64,000 nt of DNA from Cyrtodaria siliqua (GCA_037043455.1 JAWPHD010011441.1:19899-83898), one strand, 5' to 3'; positions 10,521 to 22,611 are shown, counted from the stretch's first letter. Numbers and translations: made by a program. Notes: a model not told the origin generated them from the sequence alone.

Positions 10521-11129
10521 ACGATGCATTGGGTTAAATGAATCATTTTCGTCTAGTTCTTATATTAATTAATGTTGTTGTTTGGTATGTAATATTTGTC
10601 AGTATAGGGTAGGAGATGTATTTGGGAGACGGGGAAGACAGTATACATAATGGCAGGAGCCGGGAGACACGTTACATTTAACGAGAGATATGACGTATAA
10701 TGGGACGAGAGCCGGAAAACGTCTCCACTATCCTTCCCCATCTATATGAACATTTGCTTCTCGTTTCAGTTGGTAAAAACTCCTTACGTAATCATGGTAG
10801 AATATTTACTCTTTCAATAAAATAATTTCTTACTTTAAATTGCTTTTAAAATAGCTTTTAAAACAGTTTTGTTTGTTTTTTAATTAAAAAGAGAAACCTT
10901 TTCAAACTCTATGAATAGTAGAAAATGCTTTGTTTTTTTATATATATAAAACAAAAAGAAAACATATATATACATGTACCATTTCAATCTCCGAATCATA
11001 TTGAAACATACACTGATATAAGTTGTTTATTTGTTATTACTACTAGATGGAGTCACTTTGAAGCACGTGTGTCTTTCCCCAAAATGTATGATCATAGTGA
11101 ACCCAGATGATGACCTTAATATTGGTATG

Positions 11130-11480
11130 ACTGTTGTCCTTAAGTGTATATATTGAAGGTGACCTTGACTGCGACCTTGACCTTTATATATGTCGCAGTG
11201 ATGTCTTATAACGTGTATATATTTAAAGATGAAGAAATATGAAACTGTGACACAATATAGAGAATGTAGAGTTCATGACGTTTGAATCGAAACTTGGGGT
11301 CTTCCTCCACCAATAGAAGCATATGACCTTAGCTGTTGGTGCGACTATAAAATCCAATTCAATTCAATTGAACCGAAACTCTTATCGTGACCATGACCTT
11401 GGCCTCTAGTTGTTACGCGACTTTTGACATACATTGGAAGTTTGTCGAAGAAACATGTTACTGAAAATATTATTTGTTCA
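11130..11480 (+). repeat. Diverged GACCTTGACCTT-type repeat
   Basis: GTGACCTTGACTGCGACCTT, GACCATGACCTTGGCCTCTA and GACAGACAATGCGGTC recall the repeat at 2560-2850 but are much diverged. Confidence 0.35.
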
Positions 11481-11606
11481 TGACACCGACACAAAACAAC
11501 GCAAGACGACAGACAATGCGGTCCCCATGTCTTGCTTTAGCTACACAGCGACACAGACGTACTAAAGATAGTTAGAAAGAGTAGAAAGACCAAAAAACAA
11601 AACATT

Positions 11607-11798
11607 TAAGTGGAGACTTGATTTGTTTTAAATAAATTAATACATTATTTGTGAATTTTAACCAACAACTAGTGTTATTCAAAATAAAAAATAAAATAAA
11701 AAAGAAGTTGCTTTAAAATATTATAATAATTATTAAATAATGATGTGAAAATATGCAAATTATGTGAGAAACTAAAAAGAAACTTGTTGTGTGTCCCT
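11607..11798. mobile_element. TTAA-flanked MITE, degraded copy
   Basis: The right end TTGTGTGTCCCT is followed by TTAA at 11799-11802. Internal sequence (AAGTTGCTTTAAAATATT) matches the copy at 7408-7745 (AAGTTGCTTTGAAATATT). The left end is uncertain; I place it at GTGGAGACTTGATTTG after TTAA near 11604. Confidence 0.5.
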
Positions 11799-12070
11799 TT
11801 AAACAAATTTCTATAGATTCCATTCTTTATTTCCTCCAATGTACAGGAGAGCATATACATATAATTGTAACATATACTAGTAATACAAATTCAAAACTTA
11901 ACATTAGCAAACGTTAACGTATATATATAATGGATCAAGACTATATACATCGAGCAATACATGTCGATTAATGGTTATTTTACAATTAGACTAAACAATT
12001 TGAAATAAATACTATTTATATTAATCATATTTTGCCATGTATTACCATATGCATGACTCATGCCGAAACG

Positions 12071-12160
12071 AAACACAAGAAGACAAAATGGTGCAATATA
12101 CGATAAACAATGACAAAACACAAGAAGACAAAATGGTGCAATATACGATAAACAATGACA
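12071..12160 (+). repeat. 45-bp tandem duplication
   Basis: AACACAAGAAGACAAAATGG, TGCAATATACGATAAACAAT and GAC occur twice back to back, just before the G run. Confidence 0.85.
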
Positions 12161-12174
12161 AAATGAATATGAAT

Positions 12175-12205
<31 letters not shown>
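12175..12205 (+). repeat. 31-base G homopolymer
   Basis: An uninterrupted G run. It could form G-quadruplexes. Its length is prone to sequencing and replication error, and it creates false proline- or glycine-rich frames. Confidence 0.95.
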
Positions 12206-12206
<1 letters not shown>

Positions 12207-13381
12207 TTACGCATCTGCCTGTGACAGTTTGTTGTGAGATTGCAGTGGTTGTATTCTACCCAGGCATGCCACATTTCCGGATAAAATCCGGACTCTGGAG
12301 TTTTCAGTCGCTCTAATTTAAGAGCCGGATTTAAGTGTAGAATCTCCGGATTTTCCATCAAAACAAAATGCCCATGATTTAATAGCCATACTTTCACAGT
12401 TTATCAGCTATTTCCTGAGTTTGTCCTAATACCTAAGGACATATTATAGTACCTTCAGGGACATAACGACATTTGCAATAGCAGCAATATATATGTGACT
12501 TTTTTTAACTGGTCAACCTAACTGAAATAGTAAGTGTGAGGAATTAGCAACTCATTTTGTGTGGTACCACTATAACAGCTGCTGCTGTGTACGATGACTA
12601 TAATGTGTATATACGAGTTATGAAGACTTTGTTTTTGCATTTAGCACGCATCTGTGTAGAACAGTAAGTGCACTTTCATTAAAAAAAAAACAGTTGTGGT
12701 AGAAATTAAACCAAGGCTTTCTATTAGAATTACTATGCTAATCTATTATTTTCTACATAACTGTCAAACAGCTATCAAACAATGCATCAACACAATTGTA
12801 TTAATTGCCTAATTTAAATGTTCGCTTTAAAATATATATGTGCGAAAATCAAGTCGCGCGCTCAGGATTTTTCAGGCCTTTCTACCCCGGCAACCACACG
12901 GGGAAACTTATCAAAGATTAGTCTCGGCCAGCTACACCGTATCATGCATATGTCTTACTGGTTCTGGATCCGTGTAGCATAGCGTAACGAAGAAATCGGA
13001 AGCGAGCCGGGTGATCGAGGCTAATAAAAGAATCACAACCCACTTAGCTTTATGGTGTAGTTCTAAGGTTTAAAGTCCCTCTACCACATGAAGTTGAGAA
13101 TTCCTCTGTGTCACGGCATTATATCTTGATTTTCACATCTTTTAAATTCTAAAGTGTTAACACATTCTGTGACACCATCTGGCATTGACCTGGTGTTTTA
13201 GTGATTAATATGAACAAATGACTGTAAATTATGACTGGACAAACAACATAGACTAAGTGGTTACATATTACAACTAAGAGTTGCAAACACTAGCTATTAA
13301 ACACGTTATCAGACGCAACTTTCACACATACAGAAACAAACAATTAGGTTGGCTTGACATTTGCTACTTGAGGAAACTAAT
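12206..13381. other. No gene seen
   Basis: Mixed sequence with a weak inverted pair around 12925-13025 (TAGTCTCGGCC...GTGTAGC and ATCGAGGCTA). It includes the dispersed repeat at 13072. Confidence 0.4.
13072..13200 (+). repeat. Dispersed repeat AGTCCCTCTACCA
   Basis: AAAGTCCCTCTACCACATGA and TGTCACGGCATTATATCTTG match 33447-33515 (TAGTCCCTCTACCATATG, GACACGGCATTATGTCTGGA). Confidence 0.5.
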
Positions 13382-13899
13382 AGAGTATTGACGCTGTACA
13401 AATCTTTAAAGCATCGTTTTAAAAATGATACGTATTTAGATTTATTTCATACAAGGCTCGATCGCAGTGTTTTAACCTGATTACGTTTGTCCGCTCATAG
13501 TTTAAGAATCGAAACAGGGAGGTATTCTCTCGAAAGACTAGAAAGTAATGAAAGGATTTGTCAAATATGTAACACTAACGATGTTGAGGACGAGTTCCAT
13601 TTTACCTTAATATGCCCTGCTTGTAATACAATCAGAATTAAGTATATCAAACGATATTACATACAAGTCTAGTCTCTTTTAATTCTAAAAAGAATGGCAC
13701 AGTTACTTTTATGAATTGTTGTATTGCAGATAATATTGTACTTTGATGAAGCTTAAATAAACTATTAAACTACAAAGGCCAAGCATGTTTAGATTTATTG
13801 CTCTACTTCAGTCGTTTAACAAAAAAGAAGTTATTAATTTTAGCAAATATATTTCAGAGGCATTCTCTTTAAGACGAACCATGATAAATAACTTATAAG
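13382..13899 (+). pseudogene. LINE C-terminal fragment
   Basis: The translation parallels the C-terminus at 29524-30189. RVLTLYK is followed by an in-frame TGA, then LRLSAHSLRIETGRY, the cluster CQICNTNDVEDEFHF, and after a ~100-bp interruption (about 13673-13778) SMFRFIALLQSFNKKEV. It is a 5'-truncated, broken copy of the same LINE family in the opposite orientation. An AT-rich 3' tail follows to about 13980. Confidence 0.8.
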
Positions 13900-14116
13900 C
13901 TCGTTCATCCTCACGATATAAAAGTCGTTCTATTGTAATGCATTAGATTTTCTCCATATATAATTATATATATGTTGTTGTTGTTTTGTCTGTTTTTTTG
14001 TGTGATTGTTTTCATTCGTGCTATTTGTATTATTTCACGCAATATTTTATAAATAGTTAGTATAATATTTTATAATAAACTACGTAATAGTTTGTCAATA
14101 AAATGTCGTCGTCTTT

Positions 14117-14117
<1 letters not shown>

Positions 14118-14174
<57 letters not shown>

Positions 14175-14320
14175 CCATCTTCTTCTTATTATTCTTCTTC
14201 TTCTTCTTCTTCTTCTTCTTCTTCTTCTTCTTCTTCTTCTTCTTCTTCTTCTTCTTCTTCGTTTTCTTCTTCTTCTTCTCTTCTTCTTCTTCTTTTTCTC
14301 CTTCTTCTTCTTCTTCTTGA
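14118..14320 (+). repeat. (ATC)n then (TTC)n microsatellites
   Basis: About 19 ATC repeats are followed by about 45 imperfect TTC repeats. The latter is a homopurine-homopyrimidine mirror tract that can adopt triplex DNA. His-, Ser- and Leu-run frames here are artefacts. Confidence 0.95.
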
Positions 14321-14324
14321 CCTC

Positions 14325-15221
14325 TCAGTATGATTGTAATGTATTAATATTCAAGAGAAGTGTTTTATAATTAAGAGTGACAGTTGACATGCATGAGAAC
14401 ATGTATCATAAGTTTGATGTATCTTTATTTTAAGCTTAAAGACATCACACCAGAATCAAAAGATCACGGACACTTTACAGCTAGAGACGATCACAAACTT
14501 GTTAATCCTCTACTGTGAAAAATATTTATTGAGGCCCTGACATAATTTTATATAAAACTACAATGTGCAATGTTTCTTTACAATTGATAAATGTTCATTT
14601 TACTGTTTCGAATAGAAACATTAAAATATGGCAGATTAAAAAGGTAAAATCTGCAAATTCAATACTAAAAATATTGAAATTAAATCATGTTGGTACTTTT
14701 ACACATACAATTTAGAAATAATTAAATCGGATTTAAAATTGTTTGTCGGGGCCTCATAATATAACGGTACATACCAATCTCCAATTTTGCATGAAGTTCT
14801 CGTACTTCTCACAATGCATGAAAAAAACAATCATAATTATGCCCCCACTATTTCTGTAGGATGGATTAGGCTGGTGGGATGTCTTTAATTTCATATAGTC
14901 TCTTATAATTATTTTAGAATGGAATAGTTAAAAGCATGTGTAATGTTGTATTGTATATACTATTGTACTATGACGAGACTTTAATAAACTATAAAACTAT
15001 GCTGCTAAGTTTTAAATAAAATAAAAATTAAAATAAAAAGTATTTTACTAAAAACACTAAGAATGTTTGCAGCATAATACAAATAAAAATACTGTATTGT
15101 ATTTAATGTTAAGTTTAATCAGGTGACGTATAGTCCCATAATATACTGAAGCGAAAAATAAACGCAACTCCGGAATGTCCGCTATATATTGTATATACTG
15201 CATACTTAACCACATAATATT
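14325..15221. other. No gene seen
   Basis: AT-rich, unassigned, no long frames. Confidence 0.5.
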
Positions 15222-15665
15222 CCAAAGAAATCCCAAGATGTTTTGTAAAAAAAAAAGCTGTAGTTAGTTAGAGAAAGGACACAGCTGTGATATTGTAGAC
15301 GTTTTAATCACAGTACACTTTGTAACAAGAAATTCATAAATGTTGAAGTTCCTCTTAGAAACATTGAGTCAGTTCAGTACTGTATTTAACGTAAAGAGTT
15401 TGCAAAAAGTTGCATCATAAGTTTGCTCACATGCTTGAGCCAAACCCGTACTCAGTCAATAATGAAACTTTGAAGGAATACTATTTGCTGTGTTATGTGT
15501 TGTTTTAGTCTTTTTTTCCAATAAGAAGGGTGAAGGATTTATCCATTAAATGGATAAATCATTGGAAGGGTCATACGTAGCCATGTACCATTCGATTAAC
15601 AGCAGCATATTGTACATACAATATATTGCGGAAATTCCCGAGTTGTGTTTCAGTATATTTAGATC
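15222..15665 (+). repeat. Dispersed ~440-bp repeat (copy 1)
   Basis: It matches 34273-34685 at high identity. This copy carries a small extra palindrome ATTTATCCATTAAATGGATAAAT at about 15538-15560, which the other copy lacks. Confidence 0.65.
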
Positions 15666-16332
15666 CAGCATTTAAACGAGTTCCCATTCACTATAAGATT
15701 TATGAAACGAGTCATCAAATATTTTCATTTTAACGGGCCTTTTGGCGAGTTAAAATTAAAAATATTTCAAAACGAGTTTCAACGGCGACTTTTAAGCAAT
15801 TACAAACTAATTTGTATAACGTTAATTATTTTTTTTATGACCTGGCTAATAACTTAGATTGGGATAATTGTGATACATAAATAATTAAATTAATTTCAGT
15901 TAACGCGATTTGCGTAGTGTTACAGATTCATAATTTTCCATTTCAGAGATGTTGAGATTTTATCTTATTTTCAGTAGGTGATAAAAGTTGTGTTACTCGA
16001 TTTTTATCCTTAGGTTCTATGGTAAAATAAAAATCTTTGGCAGCGTAAAAAGATTTTTCAAGATTTTGATTTTGAAAGATACATATATTGAATCAATTTG
16101 CATGAATGTGCATGAACTATGGAGTTTTTTTAAAAGAATCACAATGTAGATACCTTAGTTTTAACAGTAAACTTGGTTGAACATCAAGGATAAAGACCGA
16201 GTTTATCATCCAGAATGTATTGGTATGTTTTATTTCTGGTCACTGATGGATCAGGGTTGTTTAATGATGCTCAATCAAAATAACAGATTGAATGCATATT
16301 GTACCCAGCCAATAAACAGCTTTCCAGGTTGT
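15666..16332. other. No gene seen
   Basis: AT-rich. TTTAACGGGCCTTTTGGCGAG with neighbouring CGAGTT motifs suggests a worn palindromic element at 15670-15800. Confidence 0.4.
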
Positions 16333-16488
16333 GTGTTTGTTTGAATGTTGTTTTACGTCATTTTAGCACATGTTAGGCTATATATGGCTGTCGATTTTTT
16401 TTAAAAAAAATTGTGGTAGACGCAGACCGTACCCCATTGTGCCTGTGTAGAACTAGTACTGCAGAACTCACGCCATCCGTGAGAATAT
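16333..16488 (-). mobile_element. tRNA-derived SINE (family 1), 3' fragment
   Basis: It carries the tail and body (TTTTACGTCATTTTAGCACA, GAACTAGTACTGCAGAACTC, GCCATCCGTGAGAAT). It is diverged and lacks the head. Confidence 0.7.
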
Positions 16489-16591
16489 GAAATAGGTGAT
16501 CAAACCGGCTAACAGGGGCAGTTTTGTGATAACTATGTTTTTTATTTTTCACCGTAGATGATTATGTTTACGCATTTTACTTTAATAATCT

Positions 16592-16714
16592 ATTTACTTA
16601 CTTACTTACTTACTTGCCTGCCTGTGCCTGCCTGTGCCTGCCTGCCTGCCTACCTACCTACCTACCTACCTACCTACCTACCTACCTACCTACCTACCTA
16701 CCTACTTACTTACA
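16592..16714 (+). repeat. (ACTT/ACCT/GCCT)n microsatellite
   Basis: Tetranucleotide tract moving from TTAC to TGCC to TACC and back to TTAC, showing interrupted slippage history. Confidence 0.9.
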
Positions 16715-16824
16715 TGGTTTGTTGCCACGTTAACTAAATCTAAGGAATTTCCATGACTTCCGATAGAAACAACTTCAAGTGGTGTTGTTATTATTAAAGG
16801 GCGTTAAATAGGGAGGAATTTGAC

Positions 16825-17012
16825 AGGTCCCTACAATTACAGGCGGTACTGTCATAACACTACACAACGGAATGTAAGTCTGCTTGGCAGGTCCTACAAT
16901 TACAGGCGGTACTGTCATAACACTACACAACGGAATGTAAGTCTGCTTGGCAGGTCCTACAATTACAGGCGGTACTTTTATAACACAACACAGCGGAATG
17001 TAAGTATGCTTG
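16825..17012 (+). repeat. 63-bp minisatellite, three units
   Basis: AGGTCCTACAATTACAGGCG, GTACTGTCATAACACTACAC and AACGGAATGTAAGTCTGCTT recur at 16825, 16889 and 16952. Open frames on both strands simply repeat with the unit. Confidence 0.85.
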
Positions 17013-17087
17013 CTACAACAACAACAACAATGTTTGAGAATTCTGGTCACTGAGGGCATTTTTATAATACAATTTTGATCTTAAGCG

Positions 17088-17145
17088 ATATTTAAAGCCT
17101 TCGGGCCGATATTGGTATGGCGGACAACAACGCATCACCCATGTA
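17088..17145. mobile_element. Half copy of the CGATATTGG palindromic element
   Basis: The sequence ATTTAAAGCCTTCGGGCCGA continues TATTGGTATGGCGGACAACA and ACGCATCACCCATGTAATA. It matches the right half of the element at 2069-2187. The left half is absent. Confidence 0.55.
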
Positions 17146-17514
17146 ATAATCTCTAAATATTTGAAGTTAGTAAAATGTAATATTATATAAAGGAATGTAA
17201 ATAAGAAGAAGAAGAAGAAGCACTTTATTTAAAAATCAGTCAGCCATAGGCCGATGTGATCATACAATATATACATATACATTTTTAATGTAAATATGTA
17301 CATATATAACCGTAATGTAATGGCTCAATCACTTCTGCATATTTGCGATGGAAGCACAAAAATAACAACATCAACTATACATATGAGAACGTTTCTCTTC
17401 ATAAGGTTAGTTGTTGATATAATTTTGCATATATATATGTTTCACTATCGATGTCAAGTTTATACATATTTGTTGTATCCTTACGGGTCTTATGACCCAT
17501 TGGAATTATCTTAA

Positions 17515-17753
17515 GGCCAAACAAAAAAATATGTGTGGTTCAGGTAACCCGATCGACCCTATTTTAAGGGGCCGACCCTAAAACTTTTTATGCAAAAATT
17601 AAAAAATTAAAAATATTTTTTTTTTTTATAGTAATTAACATATTAAATTCATAATCAGAATTGAATTCATTATTGAGGGGAAAAAAAGCCTACCTACCTA
17701 CCCTATTTTTTTTGCCAGTGTTACCTGAACCACACATATTTTATTGTTTGGCC
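17515..17753. mobile_element. Harbinger-type MITE, TAA target
   Basis: The termini are GGCCAAAC(A)n ATATGTGTGGTTCAGGTAAC and its complement, about 34 bp. They are flanked by TAA on the left (17512-17514) and on the right (17754-17756). GGCC ends with a TWA duplication are typical of PIF/Harbinger elements. It is 239 bp, AT-rich and non-coding. Confidence 0.7.
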
Positions 17754-18080
17754 TAAACTCTATCTATATCTATGTTATTTCGTACCGCTCCAGAGGATAC
17801 AAATTATCCAAAATCCAGGCCTTATTCCCATTAGTAATAGCAAGTTGTTTTTATCTTCTTCTTTTTAACTTGTCGCATATCAAATACAGTTACATGTACA
17901 ATAGTCTACAACATTGTTATTTGATATCCTGCCATCATGATGTACTGAATTAAATAATAATAATAATAATAATTAAAATTTACTATTGATAGGTTTGCAC
18001 ATGTTTAAAATGAAAAAGTTAAATTTCAAACACATGTTGTTGTTGTTGTTGTTGTTTTTAAAAAAAAAAGGCATAATTCT

Positions 18081-18349
18081 GGGTCCGTATTCATAAGCTT
18101 CTTAGCAATATGGTAACTTAAGTCAAATTTTATCAATTTTTTACACACCATTTTCTATCGATTTAAGACATTTTCTTAATATTGCTAATAAGGCTATGGA
18201 TAAATAAAATGTACAGTTAAATATTTATCTTAACACAGCTGGGTTGTAGTGTCCCTGAGACGTTAATATGGAGATTTAAAAATATGTAAAATCTTAAATT
18301 TTGACTTAATTATTATTTTCCATTTAAATTGCTTTATGAGTACGGGCCC
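18081..18349. mobile_element. MITE with GGGTCCGTATTCATAA termini
   Basis: The left end GGGTCCGTATTCATAAGC and the right end GCTTTATGAGTACGGGCCC are inverted repeats about 20 bp long. Sub-terminal AGTCAAATTTTAT and AAATTTTGACTTAAT also pair. No clear target duplication is seen. It abuts the dispersed repeat at 18353. Confidence 0.6.
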
Positions 18350-18352
18350 AGG

Positions 18353-18430
18353 TTCTTTAACGTTCTTGGAGGATAGACTCCGATGCATGGGGCCACCCGG
18401 TTTGCGTCCCTATCCAACAGACGAGGCCAG
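18353..18430 (+). repeat. Dispersed repeat AGGATAGACTCC..CCCGGTTT
   Basis: TTCTTTAACGTTCTTGGAGG and CGGTTTGCGTCCCTATCCAA match 1-85. Confidence 0.55.
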
Positions 18431-18654
18431 TGCTGAGGAAGAGTCTGTATGTAAATAGTACTGTCTGATAAAAAAAAACCGATATACTATGTTTCCTATT
18501 TTCTATAATCAAAATAACTCGTTTAAACCTGAATTTGAGCTTTAACGATTTTAATGTTTATTAAACTGGATATCTGAACTCTTACATCAAGATCAATATC
18601 TTAAATAAAGTTCTGTCTACATTGTGCAATGGTTGTAATAAAGTTAAAACTTAC

Positions 18655-18819
18655 GTTTAAATCTTCCAATGTCGGTACAATTCTCCTTTTCTGAATGCTT
18701 ACAAATCCGTTGAATTCTACAACAAGATCAATTGCGCGAGTGTTAATATACCATAGTAATGTAAAATGTCCCGGAGCTTCCCCCAGTTTAGCACGTAAGC
18801 CAATCAAAGCGGAGATCAT
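18655..18819 (-). other. Possible small first exon (speculative)
   Basis: On the minus strand MISALIGLRAKLGEAPGHFT runs open for 55 codons to GATTTAAAC followed by GTAAGT, a good 5' splice donor. Its sequence is not recognised. The tandem copy at 18890-19093 has lost the frame, so this could equally be repeat sequence that is open by chance. Confidence 0.2.
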
Positions 18820-19093
18820 GCCATAAAAGTATGACTGTTAATATAAACTCCGGTTATCAGGGGGTAAGTATACTTGCGGTTATATACAATTCTCCTTTTC
18901 TGAATGCTTACAAAAAAACAATATCAATCGCGCGAGGGTTAATATACCCAGTGAAGCAATACGAGGTTATATATACCCTGGTAATGTGAAATGACCCGGA
19001 GCTGACTAACCAATTATTCCCCCAGTTTAGCACGTAAGCCAATCAAAGCGGGGGAACACGTCAATAACGTATGACTGTTAATTAGCCCCCGGA
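18679..19093 (+). repeat. Imperfect ~210-bp tandem duplication
   Basis: CAATTCTCCTTTTCTGAATG, GCGCGAG..TTAATATACC and CCCCCAGTTTAGCACGTAAG occur in both 18679-18855 and 18890-19093. The second unit has an extra ~30 bp. A possible exon overlaps the first. Confidence 0.65.
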
Positions 19094-19552
19094 TATATCA
19101 ACTTGATCCGGGCCTTGCGTAACATTTAGCCCTGGGTTCAGTCGTTATATTTGTTCAATATCCTACTTTTTTCTTCTTTTTTTTTTTAATACTTTTTTCT
19201 TAATTTTCCTACCTACGCGAGGGTTTAACCAATGCATCTAATCTATACACAGTGATATTGACGTCAGCGTATATGAAAGCGAGGCCACTGTGTAGGTCGG
19301 ATTGTTTATTTTTATTTTATTTATTTATTTATTTTTTGTTCAAAAATCGGATATATATGTCCATAATAAAAATAAAAAATCTGACAGATTTTATTTATAA
19401 TAATATTTAATTTCAATATTAAAGTTTAATTATTACAACTGTTAAGAGGTAGACCCGTGTTTAACTGAAGTTGGAGACACCGGGAGGAGTGAAAGCGAAA
19501 CTGGTGTAACTATATAAACAAGAGACACAAGGGGGCCTGTATCCTTATACCG

Positions 19553-19900
19553 AAGTGCAGTGGTGTAGTGTGGTTAGAGTGTCTGGCCTGCAATCGGGAG
19601 GTCGTGAGTTCGAGTCCCCTAGACGTTAAAATGATAGTAGTTACTTGTAACCCTTGCTTGACGAGGAAATACTAGTAATGGGTAGTGCTACTACGTCTAA
19701 TTGGCCCGGTGTCAGAAAAAAGTGACTGGTGGGGTATCATGTACTAAGGCGTGGTATTCCAGTATGGCAGCACTATATTTGCTTCGAGTAGGCTGTCGGT
19801 AGATACATATCACTACACGCAATCACTCATACACAGTCCACATTCCATTGGGCCCACCGTTTGGTGGTGGCTGTCAGGGCGGAGGGACTATAATTCTTAG
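19553..19900 (+). mobile_element. tRNA-derived SINE-like repeat
   Basis: GTGTAGTGTGGTTAGAGTGT and GGTCGTGAGTTCGAGTCCCC form A- and B-boxes. The acceptor stem is not intact. A GC-richer body follows (TTGGCCCGGTGTCAG, CCACCGTTTGGTGGTGGC). The 3' end is uncertain. Confidence 0.5.
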
Positions 19901-21771
19901 AATCAAGCACTCACGCTCGCGCGCACGCACGCATGCACGGGCATATATCGCTCTACTTGTTACAGTGCTGAGATGGCGATGGACATTGTAAAATGTTTAT
20001 GCCTTAATAAAACAAAAATGGAAAAAAATGAATTGTTAAAAAGATAAGGGTCTGGTAAGTTACTGAAGGACCAAAAGAGCATGACGACTGGACACATTAT
20101 GTTTGGTGATGGTTAATTGATACGTAAGACCTTTAAAGTCAATACGAGCCTGAAGTGTTTCACATAGCAATTATTGTTTGTACAGTTTGTACTCAGTTCA
20201 AATATAAATGATTTTCAAATTTGTCCTAGATTTCATATCTTATTTAAAAAGACTCTGACCAAGTTTGGTAAAGATCGGATACAAAACAAAGGTGCTAGAC
20301 TGTTGGTTTATCACATAACATGGCTTCTGGGAGTGTAATAAAGTCATGAATTATTTCTCGTAATTTACACTAGTGTATTACAGATGCAAATGAGGACGAA
20401 TCACTGTTTTTGCGTACAGTAAAACATTTAATCCCACTTATCATTCGATACGTTTTAAACAATTTAAATATGTATTCTTTTCAAGGGTAACAACTAGTCA
20501 CGCGCACGCGCCAAAACAGATACGTTTACATGGACGGAAGGTCGATTCGGGACCTGGTACGTGGATTTTTATTAAGACGAAACATTTGATAAATTTACAA
20601 TGTCCACCGCACAGCATGGATTTTACAATATATATACATTTTACATTTGTATATTTATTTTTGATCAATTTGCAGTGATTTTCTTTGCTTTAAAAGGTGT
20701 TTCATTTATATGTCATAAATGGTTTAAAAAAAAGAAGTGCCATGACGTCATCATTCCAAGATGGCCGCCTCCATTTATGTTTTCAATAGCTCATATATCT
20801 CCTTTATTTTTCATGTATTTTAATAATTGGTTCATTTTTTTCCAGTTTTTCAGAGCCCTTTTAATAAATCGTGTTTGCAAACAGTGCACCATCCCTTTTA
20901 AGTTGATTTGTTCCTTTAATAATTTCTTGTTTAGTAATCTCAATTTTTAATTTACCAAATATAATATTAAATTCACCTTTTTCATCAATAAAATATCATA
21001 CATCTTCATCAGGTGTAAAGAATTGACTATGTGTTATTAACAGCTTAAAAATATTGCTCATTCTTTATAGGCTGTCAACTTATATAAGCGCAAATAAACA
21101 GTACATTTGTTTGCTTTTTTGTTTGTTTGTTTGAATAGTGTTTTACTTTAATTTGAGTAAAATAAAGTCAAAAAAGCATTTGTCACACCAGGTCAGACAT
21201 GACGAAAACTGATAAACAGTAACTGTTTAGAGAAATGCAAGTCATAACATATCGACATGTGAATGGATGTATGCTAAATGGTCAGGCTTCAATGTGTTTG
21301 TTCATCAAACAATCAACCAGATTAAAAGATAAATACAATATCTCCCTCCCACTTACCTAATCGCGTATTAGATTTGGCCTCGGGGACAATTTCATGAATA
21401 AGACACTGATAGATTTACAGTTAGCCAAAACAAGGATCATTAATCACTACAAGACTATCTGGAACACATCTTTATAAGCATCACCTAAATTAAGAACATA
21501 CAAACTGTTTAAAAGTGATTTTGAAGAGGAAAAGTATGTGTTTGCGTGTTTCTTTCCAAATGTTCGTTTCCATGGGAATTAGCTCAACTCGATCCATTGT
21601 ACAGTTAATTTATTTTAATTATGTAATAAATGTACAGTTCTGCATATTCACAACACATTTCTAGACCTAAATTATACATGTATATACACGGCGCCGAAGC
21701 GCTAAATTCTTGTTTCCTTTCTACATGTTTCTTACTTCAGTTTCCAAAACTCCACTCTTTAACCCGCTTCC
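19901..21771. other. No gene seen
   Basis: Unassigned. The 116-codon plus frame at 20600-20950 is Phe/Ile-rich, as expected of AT-rich DNA. ATGGCCGCCTCCATTT (20762) and short CG-rich patches near 20500 were noted but give no gene model. Confidence 0.4.
21110..21150 (-). mobile_element. SINE (family 1) tail fragment
   Basis: TTTGTTTGTTTGTTTGAATA followed by GTGTTTTAC resembles the (CAAA)n tail and the adjoining body complement. It is short and uncertain. Confidence 0.35.
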
Positions 21772-22259
21772 ATCAAAACAGGGAGTACGTTATAGGGAGG
21801 AGAAACGGGCTCGTTTTGCCGATTTATGTTGTCGCGCATGTGTTTCACTATTCCGTGAAAATGACTACTTCCGGTTGTTTCGCGAGCGTGTGAAAAACAG
21901 CAAATTCTTATAAATTATTACACTTACAAACTCAATAAAGGTGCTAAATGTAAACATAAGTAATATGCATTTTAGGCACTGCCTAAGACCGAGCAGAGCT
22001 CTTAAAATTAATACTTACATGATATATCGGATCGCATGTAAAATTTAACTTGTAAACCAAATATTTTACTATTATTCTATATTGTTGTGATAAAATACTA
22101 ACCTATCTTATGTTTCTTGTCAATCAACATATGAGTAAATTAATTGACTATTCATAATTTCGATCATCAAAATCAGCTGACCAAGCAATGGCCTAGACAT
22201 TTGTTACACCTCTAAAGTGTGGTAGGTGGTATTGAACTCAAACTCGATGTTTATCATAG

Positions 22260-22515
22260 TTTGTTTGTTTGTATGGTGTTTTTCGTCATTTTCAACACAT
22301 GTAAGGTTATATACTAGTATGATGGTCGATTTTTTTTGTGTTGGAGGCATCCACCCACTTTTCCTGGGTAGAACCAGTACTGTAAACCTCCCGTCATCCG
22401 TAAGAATCGACACTTCCTCACTTACAAATCGAGCTCCCAGTGGAATTCGAACCCGCAGCGATGAGAGGTGAAGGTTTAGGATGCAACGTCGTTAACCATT
22501 CGACCACGGAGACGC
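22260..22515 (-). mobile_element. tRNA-derived SINE (family 1), full length
   Basis: The complement of the right end gives GCGTCTCCGTGGTCGAATGG and B-box GGGTTCGAATTCCACTGGG. It is inserted within the 5.58 kb TIR element, next to the broken Helitron-like frame. Confidence 0.88.
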
Positions 22516-22611
22516 TTCGTCTTTATCATAGAGGTTCAACCAAGTTTATTGTAAAAGTTAAGGTATTTACGGTGTGATTTTTTTTTAAACCAAATTTTGA
22601 AAATTATCTTA

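Larger units (their letters stand above)
10521..12070. other. Upstream of the SWAP-70-like gene; no exon identified
   Basis: The expected non-coding first exon and promoter should lie here or further right. At 10625-10730 ATAATGGCAGGAGCCGGGAG and ATAATGGGACGAGAGCCGG form a short imperfect direct repeat in an otherwise AT-rich stretch. The rest is the diverged repeat at 11130 and a degraded MITE. Confidence 0.4.

Noticed and set aside
14092..14370. Open frames with long His, Leu or Ser runs
   Set aside because: They are translations of the ATC and TTC microsatellites with no flanking protein-like sequence.
19562..19625. Candidate tRNA-Cys gene (TGCAAT loop)
   Set aside because: The anticodon and acceptor stems do not form properly; it reads as a SINE head.
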